DNA of 64,000 nucleotides from Coprococcus ammoniilyticus (GTDB taxonomy: Bacteria; Bacillota; Clostridia; Lachnospirales; Lachnospiraceae), in the NCBI RefSeq assembly GCF_025567345.1, contig NZ_JAOQJS010000001.1:532232-596231 (forward strand). Direction: 5' to 3'. The notes beneath the pieces were generated by a model. The model was not told where the DNA came from, did no database searches, and saw only the letters and a program-made list of their open reading frames with translations. The translations under genes were made by a program, and so were the position numbers. Positions within the stretch are counted from its first letter, which is position 1. Each line of letters begins with the position of its first letter. Below are positions 17,049-26,065 of this stretch, one piece after another.

Positions 17049-17313
17049 GAGAGATTATATTGAAGAAAGAGCAGAAGAAATTGGACAATATATCGTGGAA
17101 AGCGGAGCAACGGTCCGGCAGACAGCAAAGAAATTCGGAGTAAGCAAAAGTACGGTGCATAAAGATGTGACGGAACGACTGGTGAAGATCAATCCATTTC
17201 TGGCGGCAAGAATCCGGGTTGTTTTGGATGTGAATAAAGCGGAGCGGCACATCCGGGGAGGAATGGCAACAAAAGAGAAATATCTGCATGAACGGGAAGA
17301 ACAAGAGGGATAA
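17047..17313 (+). CDS. spoIIID: Sporulation transcriptional regulator SpoIIID
   Basis: An 88-residue DNA-binding protein that in Bacillus and Clostridium adjusts mother-cell sigma-E transcription during sporulation. The opening RDYIEERAEEIGQYIVE, the helix-turn-helix TVRQTAKKFGVSKSTVHKDVTERL (part: AKKFGVSKSTVHKDVTERL) and the tail ERHIRGGMATKEKY all follow B. subtilis SpoIIID (MHDYIKERTIKIGKYIVE), so the N-terminus aligns exactly with the TTG at 17047. The TTG and its ribosome binding site lie in the 3' arm of a stable hairpin. A terminator follows at 17389-17424. Confidence 0.95.
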   Translation: MRDYIEERAEEIGQYIVESGATVRQTAKKFGVSKSTVHKDVTERLVKINPFLAARIRVVLDVNKAERHIRGGMATKEKYLHEREEQEG

Positions 17314-17388
17314 TGAATAAAAATATTTGTATAGATTGGTATAAGGCGAAAAGATATGGAGTCAGAAAATGACATGAGATGATGATGC

Positions 17389-17424
17389 AGAGAGGCAATT
17401 TGGAAAAGATTGCTTCTCTTTTTT
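17389..17424 (+). terminator. Intrinsic terminator after spoIIID
   Basis: Stem GAGAGGCAAT / ATTGCTTCTC with a nine-base loop, followed by T6. Confidence 0.8.
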
Positions 17425-17529
17425 CGTTTACTTGTGTTATCTGTCAGGATTGGGTAAAATGGAAAATAAATATAACAAGGAGAATGTACGAGAATAAGGG
17501 GTAAAAGATAGTTAACGGAGGCGATTACA

Positions 17530-18930
17530 ATGAGACAGAAGTTATGGAGAAACAAAAAGTTTGTAGTGATGGCAGCAGCATTTACATGTATTGCAGCCCT
17601 GTCTGCATGTGGGAAAAAAGATGCTGATTATACTGTGGATGGAGGAAATGAAGACGGTGGAAGTATTCAGAGCAAATATGGTATTCCGGAATCGTGTGAT
17701 ACCACATTTGACATAGGATCAACCGGGCTTAAAAAGATCCAGTTAACAGATTCCGATATCACAGTGCCGGACATCGGTGCGATGTATACAGCTCCGGTAA
17801 AAATGAAGGAGATCGATTCAGAATATCGAAAAGCTCTGGTAGAAAAGTTATTTGATACAGATAAAGGGGTCTATGTCTATTATGATATGGAGAATATGGA
17901 CAAGCTGTCAAAAGAGGATATTCAGGAATATATCGATCTGTATGAGCGGCAGAAAAAGGCGGATCCGTCACATGCAGCAAATTATGATTCGGATATTGAC
18001 CGTATGAACCGTTTGCTGCAAACGACTTCAAAGCAGAGAGAAAATGCGGGAGACTATTCCGCAGATGAATATATGGGTACAGTTGGTGATCTGGAATACA
18101 GAATCAGTTTTCCTCAGGAAGGAGAAAATGATACGCTTTTCCGGATAAAGGAGGATCTTCTGCAGTATCGTCCGATGGAAGGTGCAACGGGTGTATTTAC
18201 GTCCAGTCTGGAAGAATACAATACCGGCTTGGGTGATGAATATGGAGAGTTGGAATCGGATATTAATGAATGTTCACTGTCGGTAGATGAGGCAAGGCAG
18301 ATTGCTGAAGAATTTCTGTCAAAGATTGGCGGATCGGATGCGATTTTACAGAGTGAATCGGATCTGTGCTGGCTGTATCGGAACGATGGTTCGTCTGATC
18401 AGAATCTGCCGACGGTTGTTGACGGATATTCATTTGAATACATAAGATCGGTTATGGATCAGCCGGTGTCGGATGTAGCAGTCTGGACTGCTGATAATCT
18501 ACGTCAGGCAAATGGATTTGTGAATGTTCCGATCGAAAAATATACGATTCAGGTAGATGCAAATGGAGTGATCGATGCTCTCTGGAATAGTTATCTAGAA
18601 GCAGATGGCAGCCCACAGGCGGTGGAACTGTTATCCTTTGATGAGATGCTTAAGAAAGCAAATGAGTCTATAGCAGCATATTATACCAAATATCCGACCG
18701 CATATAAGCAGATTGCATTTAACGATATTACGTTGTCTTACTATCTGAAACAGAAAGAAGATGGAAGTGGATTTGAGTACGTTCCGGCATGGATTTTTGC
18801 AGAATACGAAGATCCTGCAGATCATGAGCTTCCGGAGCAGGTCGTAATTCTGGATGCCAGAGATGGCTCTGCCCTCGACCTGATGAAGCTTGCCGAAGCA
18901 GTTGGCGGCATTTCCAGCGCAACCGACTGA
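17530..18930 (+). CDS. Secreted lipoprotein, DUF6034-like
   Basis: A 466-residue exported lipoprotein. The signal peptide is MRQKLWRNKKFVVMAAAF followed by a hydrophobic stretch ending in the lipobox LSAC, with Cys27 as the lipidated residue, then an acidic Gly-rich linker. The remainder is a long globular region with YxF/YxY-rich beta strands and a C-terminal block (EYVPAWIFAEYED, VVILDARDGSALDL) that resembles Lachnospiraceae lipoproteins classed as DUF6034; this name is from memory. No catalytic motif is evident. AACGGAGG lies before the ATG. It is a single gene, with a spoIIID terminator upstream and a palindromic repeat 7 bases after its stop. Confidence 0.7.
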   Translation: MRQKLWRNKKFVVMAAAFTCIAALSACGKKDADYTVDGGNEDGGSIQSKYGIPESCDTTFDIGSTGLKKIQLTDSDITVPDIGAMYTAPVKMKEIDSEYRKALVEKLFDTDKGVYVYYDMENMDKLSKEDIQEYIDLYERQKKADPSHAANYDSDIDRMNRLLQTTSKQRENAGDYSADEYMGTVGDLEYRISFPQEGENDTLFRIKEDLLQYRPMEGATGVFTSSLEEYNTGLGDEYGELESDINECSLSVDEARQIAEEFLSKIGGSDAILQSESDLCWLYRNDGSSDQNLPTVVDGYSFEYIRSVMDQPVSDVAVWTADNLRQANGFVNVPIEKYTIQVDANGVIDALWNSYLEADGSPQAVELLSFDEMLKKANESIAAYYTKYPTAYKQIAFNDITLSYYLKQKEDGSGFEYVPAWIFAEYEDPADHELPEQVVILDARDGSALDLMKLAEAVGGISSATD

Positions 18931-18936
18931 CCTTAA

Positions 18937-19135
18937 TGCCCGCTGTATGTCAACAGTCTATCCTGCTGCAAACAAGCTGCGCTTTCTACTCGGTGTATAT
19001 GTCTGATCCGCTCCTGCTCCTGTGCAACTCGCCCTTTGGGCTCAAACAAGCACTCGCATTCGCTGACAATATACACCTCCTGGCGAAATGCTCGCTATGT
19101 TGCTGCAGAATAGACCGTTGATATACAGCAGGCGC
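18937..19135 (+). repeat. Dispersed palindromic repeat, copy 2 (subfamily A)
   Basis: Outer arms of about 36 bases (18938-18975 and 19100-19134) are nearly self-complementary; the left arm begins GCCCGCTGTATGTCAACAG and the right ends CTGTTGATATACAGC-like. The shared core between them includes GCGCTTTCTACTCGG, CTCCTGTGCAACTCGCC and GGGCTCAAACAAGCACTCGC. The outer-arm sequence is not found in the other copies. Confidence 0.75.
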
Positions 19136-19165
19136 TAAAATACAGTTAAATAATATTGCTCGATA

Positions 19166-19385
19166 AATGCCCAGTGGTTAGTGCAAACCTCATTACGAAA
19201 TCCTCGCAATGTTAATGTACCATCAACTACCGGGCATATTTTCGGTCAATTTTTAATGCTTGTTTGAGCCCGGAGGGCGAGTTGCACAGGAGCATGAGCG
19301 ACTAGGGCGTATGTGCCGAATAGAAAGCACAGCTTGTTTGTTACAGGACAGACTACGATACACGGTGGACATTCGGCTTGCCACC
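19166..19385. repeat. Rearranged pair of palindromic repeat pieces (copy 3)
   Basis: At 19167-19237 a small hairpin (ATGCCCAGTGGTTAGTG / CATCAACTACCGGGCAT) encloses TTACGAAATCCTCGCAATG, which also occurs at 29.45 kb. From 19257 the core of subfamily A runs in the opposite orientation (GCTTGTTTGAGCCC, GGGCGAGTTGCACAGGAGC, CCGAATAGAAAGC). The piece is a mosaic of two halves in different orientations, ending at the stop of the fragment at 19386. Confidence 0.6.
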
Positions 19386-20051
19386 CTAGTTGACGGTGGA
19401 GGTCGGTGTGATGCTCTGGCTGGTATCTCCGGCTGTCAGGGTGTAGGTGCTGCCAACTTCAAGCTCCGGGCAACTGACGATGATAGAATTGTAGGACTTT
19501 GAAGTTTCATGTGACAGGAGCACCTTTCCATCAGCATCGGTCAAAGTAACGGTGGTCGTTCCGCTGGTATTTGATGAAAGCGTCAGCATGTAGGAACACT
19601 GGGTAGAATCCGAGTTGAAGCTCTGCGCCATGCCGGAGTATCCGGTTGACAGGAAGTAACCACCTGTAATGGTTGCGGAGATGCCGTAGTCCAAGGCACT
19701 GTTGCCATTGCTCTCCGGTCCTTCGACATATACAGTTCCGCCATTTATGTAGAAATAACCATTGCTGTCGATGCCATCTCCATCGGCGTTGATCGTAACA
19801 GTGCCGCCATTGATCGTGAGGACACAGGATTCGTCGGCATCCATGTCAAAGCCTCCTATGCTGCCCGGTGCATTCCCTGGCATCTGTTTGTTGTCAGGGA
19901 ACTGTGTATTTTTGGAGCTTGCAGCATTGTCAGAGGAATTTGAAGTCTGGGTTTCTGAGGTGACTGCATTTGCATTCATAGTCACAACACTGTTGTTGGT
20001 TGAATTATCATATGGATCGGATTTGTTATCCTTACTATTCACACCTTTCAT
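19386..20051 (-). pseudogene. C-terminal fragment of a DUF4353/carbohydrate-binding beta-helix protein
   Basis: A 221-residue frame with the repeating pattern of this family (LTINGGTVTINADGDGIDSNG, cited in part as GGTVTINADGDGIDSNG, then FYINGGTVYVEGPESNGNSAL and ATITGGYF). Full proteins are exported and about 500-600 residues long; this one has no signal peptide, and an in-frame TAA stands two codons before its ATG, so the N-terminal half is missing. Repeat copies lie on both sides (19166-19385 and 20072-20279), and the gene is cut close to the latter. It may still be expressed as a cytosolic remnant, but I regard it as broken. Confidence 0.65.
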
Positions 20052-20071
20052 TTCTTATTTGATTTGCCCCG

Positions 20072-20279
20072 ATTTATGTGGCTGTATACCACTGATTGAT
20101 TCTGGTGCAAACAAGTTGCGCTTTCTATTCGGTGTATACGCCTAATTTGCTCATGCTCCTGTGCTAACTCGCCCTATGGGCTCAAACAAGCACTCGCATT
20201 CGCTGGCAATATACACCTCATCACGAAATGCTCACAATGTTGCAACAGAGTCGATCAGTGGTATACAGCCACATAAAAC
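20072..20279 (+). repeat. Dispersed palindromic repeat, copy 4 (subfamily A)
   Basis: Arms at 20072-20112 and 20239-20279 match in about 38 of 41 positions when one is reverse-complemented (TTTATGTGGCTGTATACC and GGTATACAGCCACATAAA at the ends). The core repeats copy 2: GCGCTTTCTATTCGGTG, GCTCCTGTGCTAACTCGCC, GGGCTCAAACAAGCACTCGC and CACGAAATGCTC. Confidence 0.8.
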
Positions 20280-20434
20280 TGTGCAAAATCCATAAAGAAA
20301 ATGAAACATGTGAATGTAATCTGATTCATTTTTCGTAGTATACGAAAATGCAGCCCAATAATTGCTTATTGTAAAAAAGTTTCTATCTATAAAATAACAG
20401 CTATAACTTAAATCAACTTAAAATATAGCCAAAG

Positions 20435-20798
20435 TATACCGCACCTGCTTTTATATCGCAAATTAAAAAGACTCGTAGTTTGGGATATTCCGGCTGCTGT
20501 GTAATTTGGCATAGGACGACTAACATTAATGTAGATTTCGTAATGAGATTTGCACTAGCTGATAGTAAGTTCTACTAATCTCAGACTGCACCTTTGGTTT
20601 GTCTTCGCTAAGGTAACTTACATGGCACGCACTAACCTCAGGTCTCGTCTTTGACTCACCTTCGCTAAGTGCTCCGCTCAGGCGTGCGAATCGAATAGAA
20701 ATCGAAATGTGTTAGCGCCCTATGCCAAATAGCGCAGCGACCGGAATATCCATGTTTGCCAATCTTTTTAATTGCGATATAGGGGCAGGTGGGGTATA
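20435..20798. repeat. Giant 364-bp palindromic repeat, copy 5 (subfamily B)
   Basis: Outer arms of about 105 and 95 bases (20435-20540 and 20703-20798) are imperfectly complementary, with blocks such as TATATCGCAA, AATTAAAAAGA, GGATATTCCGG and ATTTGGCATAGG recurring in inverted order. The inner 160 bases have nested smaller stems (CTTCGCTAAG twice). The TTTCTATTCG box and the TTTGCAC..CATTACGAAATC block link it to the other copies. The right arm contains the promoter of the 20856 gene. Confidence 0.75.
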
Positions 20799-20800
20799 AT
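20772..20800 (+). promoter_or_regulatory. Promoter of the YhaO/YhaN-like operon, inside the repeat arm
   Basis: TTGCGA (20772-20777) and TATAAT (20795-20800) are 17 bases apart. Both boxes lie in the right arm of the giant palindrome, so cruciform or hairpin formation could affect initiation. Confidence 0.65.
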
Positions 20801-20855
20801 CAAGGGTGAGTTGCCAGAGACTTTTCTGGCTGAGAAACAGAAAAGGGGTTATCCT

Positions 20856-21908
20856 ATGAGATTTATTCATATAGCGGACGTCCATCTGGGCGCCGTTCCT
20901 GATAAAGATAAAAGCTGGAGCAAAGAGCGGGCAGACGAGATCGAATCAACATTTGACCGCCTTTTGGCTGTGGCAGAAGAGCGAAAAGTAGACCTGCTGC
21001 TGATCGCGGGAGATCTGTTCCATGCACAGCCATCCCTGCAGGATCTGAAGAGTCTGGATTATAAGTTGTCAAAGCTCACAAATACAAGAACGATCATGAT
21101 CGCAGGAAATCATGATTATATCAGTAAAGGATCACCGGCAGAGAGTTATGAATTTACATCGAACACAGTGCTGATGCCGGCAGACACATTCAGTAATGCA
21201 TATCTGGACGATATCAATGTCTGTGTGACAGGATTCAGTTTTGGACAGGTGGAATATACAGAAGATGTCTATGCGGATATCATGCCGCAGATGGAGGATG
21301 CGGTCAATATTCTGCTGGCACATGGTGGAGATGAGAAGCATATTCCAATCAATTTCCGGCAAATGGCAGAGGCAGGATTTGACTACTGCGCACTCGGACA
21401 TATCCACAAACCAAAGCATATCGTGAAGAATAAGATGGCATATCCGGGTTCGTTGGAGCCGCTGGACCGGACAGAGACCGGCAGACATGGCTTTATCTAT
21501 GGACAGATCAAGGATGGCGAGACAAAGATACGCTGGGAGCCATTTAACTGTCGAAGTTATATTAATCTGGGGCTTGCTGTGAAACCGGAATACAGCGAGG
21601 CGAAGATTCTGGATGTCCTTGCGAAGCAGATGGAAAATATGGGGACACAGAATATTTACCGTATTATTCTGTCCGGACATATGGCAAATGGATTAAAACC
21701 GGATTTTTCAGGTCTGATGAGGAACTACCGTATCTATGAGATCGTGGATAATACATTGTGTGAGTACGATCTGGACAAGCTTCATCTGGATAATGAAGAT
21801 AATCTGCTTGGAAAGTTTATTGAACGATTCGCGGATGCAGAGGACGAGATCAGCAAACATGCATTAAAGTATGGGGTAGAAGCAATACTTGCAACTGGAG
21901 ATAAGTGA
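20856..21908 (+). CDS. SbcD/Mre11-like DNA repair exonuclease (YhaO-like)
   Basis: A metallophosphoesterase of 350 residues that would act as the nuclease subunit of a DNA-end-processing complex. Motifs in order: FIHIADVHLGA (metal-binding DxH), LLLIAGDLFHAQPS (GDxxH-like), MIAGNHDYIS (GNHD), ILLAHGGDE and CALGHIHKP (GHxH). The remaining C-terminus is the cap and partner-binding region. A frame from 20772 exists, but AAAGGGG at about 20842 sits before ATG 20856 and MRFIHIADVHLG is the canonical N-terminus. It is followed after two bases by an ATPase gene, the usual YhaO-YhaN pairing of Firmicutes. Confidence 0.9.
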   Translation: MRFIHIADVHLGAVPDKDKSWSKERADEIESTFDRLLAVAEERKVDLLLIAGDLFHAQPSLQDLKSLDYKLSKLTNTRTIMIAGNHDYISKGSPAESYEFTSNTVLMPADTFSNAYLDDINVCVTGFSFGQVEYTEDVYADIMPQMEDAVNILLAHGGDEKHIPINFRQMAEAGFDYCALGHIHKPKHIVKNKMAYPGSLEPLDRTETGRHGFIYGQIKDGETKIRWEPFNCRSYINLGLAVKPEYSEAKILDVLAKQMENMGTQNIYRIILSGHMANGLKPDFSGLMRNYRIYEIVDNTLCEYDLDKLHLDNEDNLLGKFIERFADAEDEISKHALKYGVEAILATGDK

Positions 21909-21910
21909 TC

Positions 21911-23605
21911 ATGTATATAAATAAGCTGTTATTAAAGGAATTTGGAAAATTTAATAATAAAGAGATCCGGCTGAAAAAGGGCTTGAATCTGATCTACGGT
22001 GCAAATGAATCCGGTAAGACAACGGTGAAAGAATTTATTGTTGGCATGCTGTATGGAATCGATAAGACCAGAGGGATCGGAGCAAGGCTGGATAATTATG
22101 AGCTTCGCAAACCGGTAAACGGCGGTGGTTATTCCGGAAAGGCATACGCTGTAACAGATGACAAAAGCTATCTTCTGGAGCGGAATTTCCTTCGAACAAA
22201 TAAAAATGCAACCTTGACAGAGATTGAAACAGGAAAAGAAGTACAGCTTAAGAATCAGAATTCTTATAAAGGTATCCTGTTTGATGTAGATAAAAGCACC
22301 TATACGAATACCCTTTGTATCGGAGAACATGGTGCTGCACCGGGGAAGGAACTGGCAGAGGATCTTGGAAATTATGTGGTAAATCTGACCACAACCCGGA
22401 ATGCCGATATTGATAAGACAGAAGCGGTCCGGTATCTGAAAAATGAACGCCGGAATTTTGAAAATAAAAAGCTGGCAGCAGAGATCGATCAGTTAAATGA
22501 ACAGATGGATGCGCTTGGAGATGTAGACGGAGATCTGGAAGCAATCCGGGAAGAACGCCGGGAAGAGCTGGATGCTTATAATATGGAGATCGCGCGGTTG
22601 AAACGGGAGGCAAGACAGCTTGTAAACGAGAAGGATGCAGCAATTCCGGATGAAGACGAAGATCGTACCAGAAGTCATATCTTCCTTGATGTGGAAGCGC
22701 TGGATGATGACGAGGAGTTCCGTCCGAAGACACAGAAAAAGCTGACTGACAATATATTTATTATAATGCTGACTGGTATTCTGGTTGTTGCCGCAGTTAT
22801 GCTGGCGGTTCACTTGCTGAATTTCCAGAAAGCCATCCAGCAGTTATTTACAATCTGTACGATCGCATTTGTGGCTGTTACGATCATTGACGGATTATTC
22901 CGGAAGGGCTTCTTTGATGGAGCGGATGCAGTACCGGATGAGGCAGAATTTGACCAGATGATCTATGAGCTTGGACGTGCTACAGAATCCAGAACAGTCC
23001 GGATTGAGATCGACCGGAATTTTCAGGAAGCACATGATGCAAAATTAGAGCTGTTGAAGTTCAAAGAGCATGATGCCGTAGCAAAGCGGGATTCCTATTA
23101 TGAATTAAAGGGCAAACGGGATGAGCTTCAGAAACGGTTTGAGGTGATGGAGAAGGAACAGAAGGCGATCGACCTTGCGATCCAGACTATCAATGATATA
23201 TCGGTGGATATTTATAATGATTTCGGTGGCCGTTTAAATGAGAATATTTCGGAGATCGTCAGTATCATTACAGATGGCAAATATAACGATGTGAAACTGG
23301 ATGAAAATATGCATATTTCGGTATTTGACGACGATCATTATATGCCGATCGAGTTCCTAAGCAGCGGAACGATTGAACAGATCTATCTGGCTGTCCGGCT
23401 GTGCATCGCAGGGCTTCTCTGCAAAGACCGTATGCCGATCATTGTAGACGATATCTTTACAGCCTATGATGAACACCGTCTGAAAAATGCACTCTACTGT
23501 ATGAGCCGCATTGATACCGATCAGGTCATAATCTTTACTTCAAACAATGCCATTGGAGATATGCTGGATGATCTCTCTATGGAATATAATTATGTAGAGT
23601 TGTAA
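21911..23605 (+). CDS. SMC/Rad50-like ATPase with internal membrane segments (YhaN-like)
   Basis: A 564-residue ATPase, the partner of the upstream nuclease. Walker A is GANESGKTTVKEF near residue 32. The C-terminal half holds the signature-like FLSSGTIEQIYLAVRL and Walker B MPIIVDDIFTAYD. Coiled-coil segments (about 185-245 and 355-430) flank two hydrophobic helices (FIIMLTGILVVAAVMLAVHLL region and FTICTIAFVAVTIIDGLF, about 280-330), so the coiled coil is anchored in the membrane, as in B. subtilis YhaN. GGAG at 21897-21900 favours ATG 21911 over GTG 21905. Much shorter than Rad50 (about 1,000 residues), reflecting a shortened coil. Confidence 0.87.
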   Translation: MYINKLLLKEFGKFNNKEIRLKKGLNLIYGANESGKTTVKEFIVGMLYGIDKTRGIGARLDNYELRKPVNGGGYSGKAYAVTDDKSYLLERNFLRTNKNATLTEIETGKEVQLKNQNSYKGILFDVDKSTYTNTLCIGEHGAAPGKELAEDLGNYVVNLTTTRNADIDKTEAVRYLKNERRNFENKKLAAEIDQLNEQMDALGDVDGDLEAIREERREELDAYNMEIARLKREARQLVNEKDAAIPDEDEDRTRSHIFLDVEALDDDEEFRPKTQKKLTDNIFIIMLTGILVVAAVMLAVHLLNFQKAIQQLFTICTIAFVAVTIIDGLFRKGFFDGADAVPDEAEFDQMIYELGRATESRTVRIEIDRNFQEAHDAKLELLKFKEHDAVAKRDSYYELKGKRDELQKRFEVMEKEQKAIDLAIQTINDISVDIYNDFGGRLNENISEIVSIITDGKYNDVKLDENMHISVFDDDHYMPIEFLSSGTIEQIYLAVRLCIAGLLCKDRMPIIVDDIFTAYDEHRLKNALYCMSRIDTDQVIIFTSNNAIGDMLDDLSMEYNYVEL

Positions 23606-23630
23606 ATTGATTGTAAATTAAAAATTAAAA

Positions 23631-23733
23631 ATCCCTGTCCACTTCCAGTTCTATTGCAGGTAGGGATTGAAACATCAGTGCAACGCGTTTCAATCCATAC
23701 CTACGATAGAGCTGGATGCAGGCGGGGTTTTTT
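23631..23733. terminator. Long bidirectional hairpin between convergent genes
   Basis: Arms of about 41 bases (CCCTGTCC...GGATTGAAAC and GTTTCAATCC...GGCGGGG) with scattered mismatches surround a 15-base loop, with A-rich DNA on the left and T6 on the right. It separates the yhaN-like gene from prs and resembles the long arms of the dispersed repeats, without their core. Confidence 0.75.
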
Positions 23734-23745
23734 AGTTATACTTAA

Positions 23746-24942
23746 TTACATCTCATAGTTATCAGAGATGGTATGTTTTTCTTTGTACTCAGCGATACGT
23801 GCGTTGATCCGCTCAGCAGGATCTAACAGCTCGCTGATAGAAGCATCATGATTTAAGTGGTCGATGATCAGAGCGATGTACTTGCTCATATCGGCTGATT
23901 CGTACCAATCCTTCTTGAACAGGTCAGGCATCTGGTAGGTCAGGTTGGTTGTGATGACCTTTTCGATCAGACCTTCTTCGTGGCACTTATCGAATACTTC
24001 AAGACCCTTTGTGAAGAGACCGAAGGTAGCGATACAGTAAACACGTTTTGCTTTTCTCTGCTTTAACTGTCTTGCAACATCGATCATGCTTTCACCGGAA
24101 GCAATCATATCATCGATGATGATAACATCCTTGCCCTCAACAGAATCACCAAGGAATTCATGAGCAACGATCGGATTTCTTCCATCAACAACGCGTGAAT
24201 AGTCACGACGCTTGTAGAACATTCCGACATCGACACCTAACAGGTTCGCAAAGTAGATTGCTCTGTGCATAGCACCCTCATCCGGAGAAATGACCATCAT
24301 ATGGTTGTTGTCAATTTCAAGATCCGGTGTGGTACGGAGCAGGGTCTTGATGAACTGGTAGGTTGGACGTACATTCTCAAATCCGCTCTTAGGGATGGCA
24401 TTTACGACACGAGGATCGTGTGCGTCAAATGTCACAATATTGTCAACACCATAAGACTTTAATTCCTGAAGCATAACGGCACAGTCAAGAGATTCTCTGG
24501 AAGAACGCTTGTGCTGGCGGCTTTCATAAAGGAATGGCATAATTACTGTGATCTTTTTTGGTTTATCAGTCATAGCGGCGATCAGTCGTTTCAAATCTGC
24601 ATAATGGTCATCCGGAGACATACGCTGTGGCTGGCCTGCCATTGTATAAGTACAGCTATAGTTTCCGACATCAACCATAATATAGATATCTTTACCACGA
24701 ACGGATTCATTCAGAATACCCTTTGCCTCACCGGAGCCGAAACGTGGACAATCGGCACTGATCAGGTAAGTATCAGCTTCATATCCGTGGAAAACAATGT
24801 TGTCTTTGTGTACATTGTCTCTGTTAGCTCTCCATTTTACGAGATAATGATCAACCTTTTCACCAAGGCCTGTACAACTTTTGTGAGCGACAATTCCGAG
24901 ACTGCCCACGGGTATGGTTTCTAATTTGCTATCGTCTGGCAT
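23746..24942 (-). CDS. prs: Ribose-phosphate pyrophosphokinase
   Basis: Makes phosphoribosyl pyrophosphate from ribose 5-phosphate and ATP, the entry metabolite of purine, pyrimidine, NAD and His/Trp synthesis. The 398-residue protein keeps the phosphoribosyl-binding motif VIIIDDMIASGES (273-285), the FDAHDP catalytic motif (172-177) and SPDEGAMHRA (219-228). It is about 80 residues longer than classical PrsA (about 315), mostly through N-terminal and internal insertions, a form I associate with clostridial homologues. The start ATG 24942 follows a GGAGGATATTT site on the minus strand. It is downstream of dnaI and dnaD in the same direction, with 99 bases between. Confidence 0.92.
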   Translation of the reverse strand: MPDDSKLETIPVGSLGIVAHKSCTGLGEKVDHYLVKWRANRDNVHKDNIVFHGYEADTYLISADCPRFGSGEAKGILNESVRGKDIYIMVDVGNYSCTYTMAGQPQRMSPDDHYADLKRLIAAMTDKPKKITVIMPFLYESRQHKRSSRESLDCAVMLQELKSYGVDNIVTFDAHDPRVVNAIPKSGFENVRPTYQFIKTLLRTTPDLEIDNNHMMVISPDEGAMHRAIYFANLLGVDVGMFYKRRDYSRVVDGRNPIVAHEFLGDSVEGKDVIIIDDMIASGESMIDVARQLKQRKAKRVYCIATFGLFTKGLEVFDKCHEEGLIEKVITTNLTYQMPDLFKKDWYESADMSKYIALIIDHLNHDASISELLDPAERINARIAEYKEKHTISDNYEM

Positions 24943-25041
24943 GATAAATATCCTCCATAATCTTATAGTGTAATGATTCGATACCTTATATTGTTAGTAT
25001 CATTGATAGTATATATGCAAATGCAGAAGACTGCAATGCCA

Positions 25042-26046
25042 TCAGTTAGAAGTTTTATTCTGGATCCGGTCTTTTCGTTTGGTGTAGCGGATATTTGTTC
25101 CATATAATGGAAATACCTTAAAGTCACCAATGATACGGGACATGATACGTTCCGTATACCGGTCAGAAAGCTCCCGCATACTCAGATTGGTTGAAATCAG
25201 AGTAGCAAGGGATCGGTTGTTGCGCATGTTAATGATCTCAAATAACTGGGAATTAACGAAAGTATTCGGAACCTCGGTGCCGAGATCGTCAATGATCAGC
25301 AGTTCACAGTTATAGATATAATCATATAACATCATCTTTTCTTTTTCACGCACATTACCCATTATAATGCCTGATAAAATATTTTCAAATAAATTTATTG
25401 AAGTCAGATAAAGAACTGTGTGTCCTTTGTCTAACAAAGCCTTTGCAATACAGTTGGACAGGAAGGTTTTCCCAAGTCCTGTTTCTCCATAGATTAGAAT
25501 ACCGGAGTGGGATTCGTCAAAATGCTCCACATAATCTTTGCAAGCTGCCAGAGTGTTTGAGGCATTCTCGTATGGCGTATGCTTATGCGTGCCATCATTC
25601 TCCCGGCTGTAGTAGTTCAGGGAAAAAGTAGAGAAATTCTCTCTCTCCAGGATCTCACGGATCGTGGACTGGTTGTATAGCTCGTCGATCACCTTCTGTG
25701 TCATACATTTGCAGGGATGGCTTCCCTGATAGCCGGTGTCGTGACAGAGCGGACATTCATAGATCGGTTCCAGATAATCTTCCGGATATCCGTGTTTTTT
25801 TAAAAGCGCTTTTTTATGAGCTGCCAACTCACGGTTATTCCGGTTGATATCTTCCATATTAACAGGCAGTTTCCGTATTCTGTTTCTTGCTGCCTGAATA
25901 GAAGAGGAAGCGATTTCCTGATCGATCTTTTTTATCTCAGGAATCTTTTCATATATTTCAGCTTTTCTATTGTCTGCCAGAATTTCATTTTCAAGACGCT
26001 TCCGTTGAAAGCCTGACAATATACTATCATAATCTATATTTTTCAT
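25042..26046 (-). CDS. dnaI: DnaI/DnaC-like helicase loader ATPase
   Basis: A 334-residue AAA+ ATPase that loads the replicative helicase onto DNA. The N-terminal helicase-binding region carries a zinc-binding motif CPLCHDTG (98-105) with CKC (112-114), as in DnaI. The ATPase domain has Walker A GETGLGKT (187-194), Walker B LLIIDDLG (249-256), a sensor segment LISTNLS, and ERIMSRI with the arginine finger region. It lies 19 bases after dnaD in the same operon, the classical clostridial arrangement that supplies both loader proteins. Confidence 0.92.
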   Translation of the reverse strand: MKNIDYDSILSGFQRKRLENEILADNRKAEIYEKIPEIKKIDQEIASSSIQAARNRIRKLPVNMEDINRNNRELAAHKKALLKKHGYPEDYLEPIYECPLCHDTGYQGSHPCKCMTQKVIDELYNQSTIREILERENFSTFSLNYYSRENDGTHKHTPYENASNTLAACKDYVEHFDESHSGILIYGETGLGKTFLSNCIAKALLDKGHTVLYLTSINLFENILSGIIMGNVREKEKMMLYDYIYNCELLIIDDLGTEVPNTFVNSQLFEIINMRNNRSLATLISTNLSMRELSDRYTERIMSRIIGDFKVFPLYGTNIRYTKRKDRIQNKTSN

Positions 26047-26065
26047 AATTACACATAATCCTTAT

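Noticed and set aside
23631..23733. CRISPR-like repeat GGATTGAAAC
   Set aside because: The motif resembles the end of a type I repeat, but it appears only as the two arms of one hairpin and no repeat-spacer pattern follows.
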